A stretch of 8,131 nt of DNA from Desulfobacterales bacterium. Lineage in GTDB: Bacteria > Desulfobacterota > Desulfobacteria > Desulfobacterales > C00003106. The position numbers and the translations under genes were made by a program. Shown piece after piece: positions 6,877 through 8,131 of this stretch. Every line of letters starts with the position of its first letter. Position 1 is the first letter of the stretch. The stretch lies in NCBI GenBank assembly GCA_030613165.1, contig JAUWMN010000054.1, positions 1 to 8,131 on the forward strand, read 5' to 3'. The notes under the pieces are model-generated. The model saw only the letters and a program-made list of their open reading frames with translations, had not been told where the DNA came from and did no database searches.

Positions 6877-7710
6877 TTGCTTAATTTGTTGATAGAGTTG
6901 TTGAAATTTTTCTTTCCATTCAGGAAAGACTTCCGTCATCATTATTCCTTTAGAATATGCCTCGGCTATTTTGCGCTGGTCCGTAATTTCGAGTAGAATC
7001 GGGATCCCCTCCTGGTGTGCATACTCCACAACCCTGCTGTCGCCTACGTCCGAACGGTTAATGACAATGCCGAACGGAATTCCGAGAACCCTTACCGCTT
7101 CTACCGCTAAAATCAGATCATTCAGCCCGAACGGGGTTGGTTCTGTTACCAGTATGGTGAAATCAGATCCTCTCAATGCGGTGATTACCGGGCAGGAGGT
7201 GCCTGGTGGTGCGTCAATGATAGCGATATGGTTTGGCTTAATGGTCTCTTTCACCGCCTTTATGAGCGGTGGAGACATTGCTTCGCCGATCCGCAGACGT
7301 CCGTGAATAAATTCGATGTCGCCGGCCCGTCCTTTTTCAAGCACGCCCAGTTCTCTTTCAGTATCGGTGATAGCGTCTTTAGGGCAGACCATAACACAGC
7401 CCTTGCAACTATGGCACAGTTCAGGAAATGTTAGAACAGTGTTGCCTATGACGGCAATAGCACTGAACTGGCATATTTCGGCACATTTCCCACAAAAGTC
7501 GCACTTGTCCTTATCTACCTTTGGGACCAGAGCGTTGATCTTTTTGGTTTCGTATATTTCCGGCTTTAGAAAAAGGTGAGCATTAGGCTCTTCCACATCG
7601 CAGTCAAGGAATTGAACCTTTTCTTTTTGATCTGCCAGTGAAACAGCCAAGTTTGTGGCGATGGTTGTTTTACCCGTTCCCCCTTTGCCACTGGCAATGG
7701 AGATGATCAT
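6865..7710 (-). CDS. MinD-superfamily P-loop ATPase with inserted 2[4Fe-4S] ferredoxin domain (first of pair)
   Basis: From the ATG at 7710 this is 281 residues. Visible motifs are the deviant Walker A SGKGGTGKTT (7-16), LDCDVEEPNAHLF (35-47), the ferredoxin insert with Cys70/73/76/80 and Cys99/102/105/109, and IIDAPPGTSCPV (164-175) as Walker B/switch II. It is a diverged paralogue of the next gene, which follows after 44 bp; such pairs suggest a heterodimer that couples ATP hydrolysis to cluster or electron handling (inference). Relatives include the two MinD-like proteins encoded with the orange protein in Desulfovibrio. An ATG at 7752 would add 14 residues, but it has no Shine-Dalgarno and lies in a stem-loop, whereas the ATG at 7710 has AAAGGA (7721-7726) ten bases upstream and starts exactly where the family begins (MIISIASGKGG). 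The stop overlaps a 16-bp stem-loop. Confidence 0.91.
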   Translation of the reverse strand: MIISIASGKGGTGKTTIATNLAVSLADQKEKVQFLDCDVEEPNAHLFLKPEIYETKKINALVPKVDKDKCDFCGKCAEICQFSAIAVIGNTVLTFPELCHSCKGCVMVCPKDAITDTERELGVLEKGRAGDIEFIHGRLRIGEAMSPPLIKAVKETIKPNHIAIIDAPPGTSCPVITALRGSDFTILVTEPTPFGLNDLILAVEAVRVLGIPFGIVINRSDVGDSRVVEYAHQEGIPILLEITDQRKIAEAYSKGIMMTEVFPEWKEKFQQLYQQIKQREL

Positions 7711-7732
7711 GGATGAAAATTCCTTTCTTTGA

Positions 7733-7773
7733 GACCTTTGCATAATTGCCATTTTGAGCGCTATGCAAAGGTC
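7733..7773. other. Perfect 12-bp stem-loop in the leader of the first MinD gene
   Basis: GACCTTTGCATA at 7733-7744 and TATGCAAAGGTC at 7762-7773 are exact reverse complements around a 17-base loop. A shorter alternative stem, GAGCG (7756-7760) with CGCTC (7773-7777), would exclude the long one. The structure lies between the Gly-rich gene and the MinD start, ending 22 bases before the ATG at 7710. It has no U-tract. The pattern CTTTG in the stem, close before a MinD start, resembles the stem-loop at 6838-6876. Confidence 0.75.
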
Positions 7774-7819
7774 GCTCTTTGTGAGGACGTCTTGAAATCG
7801 CCTCTTTTGTGATCATGAA

Positions 7820-8071
7820 CTACTCGCGGACCATGGCCGTTCCACATTTTGGGCATTGTTCCTGGGGGCATGGACGCCCCATTTTGTGGGGTATCTTATG
7901 ACCACACTTCGGGCAGATACAATTTCCGCCCGGACCGCCACGAAAGCCACCGCCTCCCTGACCGCCGCCGCCCATTCCTCTTCCTGTTCCCGGCCCCTGA
8001 CCGCCGCCGCCCATTCCTCTTCCTGTTCCCGGCCCCTGACCTCTCGGGCCTGTTCCGTCTCCTCTTGGCAT
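7820..8071 (-). CDS. Small Gly-rich zinc-ribbon protein, DUF5320-like
   Basis: This 83-residue protein starts MPRGDGTGPRGQGPGTGRGMG, the N-terminal pattern of DUF5320 proteins that accompany NifX-like (dinitrogenase iron-molybdenum cofactor family) and MinD/ferredoxin genes in anaerobes. Residues 12-24 and 25-37 are identical 13-residue copies (QGPGTGRGMGGGG), and glycine dominates up to residue 49. The C-terminal third carries Cys51, Cys53, Cys56, Cys68, Cys73 and Cys76 in CxCPxCG and CPxxxCPxCG patterns, which suggests a zinc ribbon or other metal site. No signal peptide or membrane segment is visible. AGGAG at 8081-8085 lies nine bases before the ATG, so the start is well supported. It is the first visible gene before the MinD pair, 109 bp upstream on the same strand, and may act with it. 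The family call rests on the N-terminal motif; the function is unknown. Confidence 0.8.
   Translation of the reverse strand: MPRGDGTGPRGQGPGTGRGMGGGGQGPGTGRGMGGGGQGGGGFRGGPGGNCICPKCGHKIPHKMGRPCPQEQCPKCGTAMVRE
7961..8038. repeat. Perfect 39-bp tandem duplication inside the Gly-rich gene
   Basis: Positions 7961-7999 and 8000-8038 are identical over all 39 bases. The unit is 13 codons long, so the reading frame is kept and the protein gains a second copy of a GQGPGTGRGMGGG-like block. The lack of any silent difference points to a recent duplication or ongoing copy-number change by slippage. Confidence 0.93.
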
Positions 8072-8131
8072 GGTATATTTCTCCTATTTACGCATTCATA
8101 ATGTTTTTAAATAATTCGCAATTCCTTAATC

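Noticed and set aside
7711..7752. An ATG start at 7752 for the first MinD gene
   Set aside because: No Shine-Dalgarno precedes it and the extension is read from palindromic leader sequence; the ATG at 7710 has AAAGGA upstream and matches the family start.

Overview
The window reads like part of an anaerobic bacterial chromosome of moderate GC, most likely Desulfobacterota (the former Deltaproteobacteria) or a relative. This rests on the mix of housekeeping genes (rpmB, a bifunctional rel/spoT, proS, ispG), on a pair of MinD-type ATPases with inserted 2[4Fe-4S] ferredoxin domains, and on a small DUF5320-like protein, a set typical of sulfate reducers and other strict anaerobes. The taxonomic call is inference; there is no rRNA in the window.

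Layout. On the + strand at the left edge are the C-terminal end of a DUF523 protein (1-273) and rpmB, ribosomal protein L28 (361-549). Everything else is on the - strand. Reading from right to left in the direction of transcription: a Gly-rich zinc-ribbon protein (8071-7820), two MinD/ferredoxin ATPases (7710-6865 and 6820-5957), a gap of about 200 bp, then ispG (5757-4669), proS (4551-2821) and rel/spoT (2709-571). rel/spoT converges on rpmB with 21 bp between the stop codons.

Function. ispG makes isoprenoid precursors (MEP pathway), proS charges tRNA-Pro, and Rel/SpoT sets (p)ppGpp levels; these three look like one housekeeping transcription unit. The two MinD/ferredoxin ATPases and the zinc-ribbon protein look like a separate anaerobe-specific module. 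Relatives occur beside NifX/NifB-like and orange-protein (ORP) genes and are thought to handle metal clusters or take part in cell division, but their biochemistry is poorly known.

The least ordinary part is non-coding. Both junctions of the ispG-proS-rel/spoT unit are filled by a fold-back element of about 115 bp built from 7-bp units (AGTAAGC-like on one arm, its complement on the other). Each element supplies the last codons and the stop codon of the gene upstream of it, and both share the same end (GGAAAGTAMGGAGTA) on the side of the next gene. A second, unrelated heptad (GGTTCAN) lies in the ispG upstream gap. Two perfect stem-loops sit directly before the two MinD genes, and a perfect 39-bp tandem duplication lies inside the Gly-rich gene. 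I see no CRISPR array, tRNA, rRNA, transposase or phage gene.
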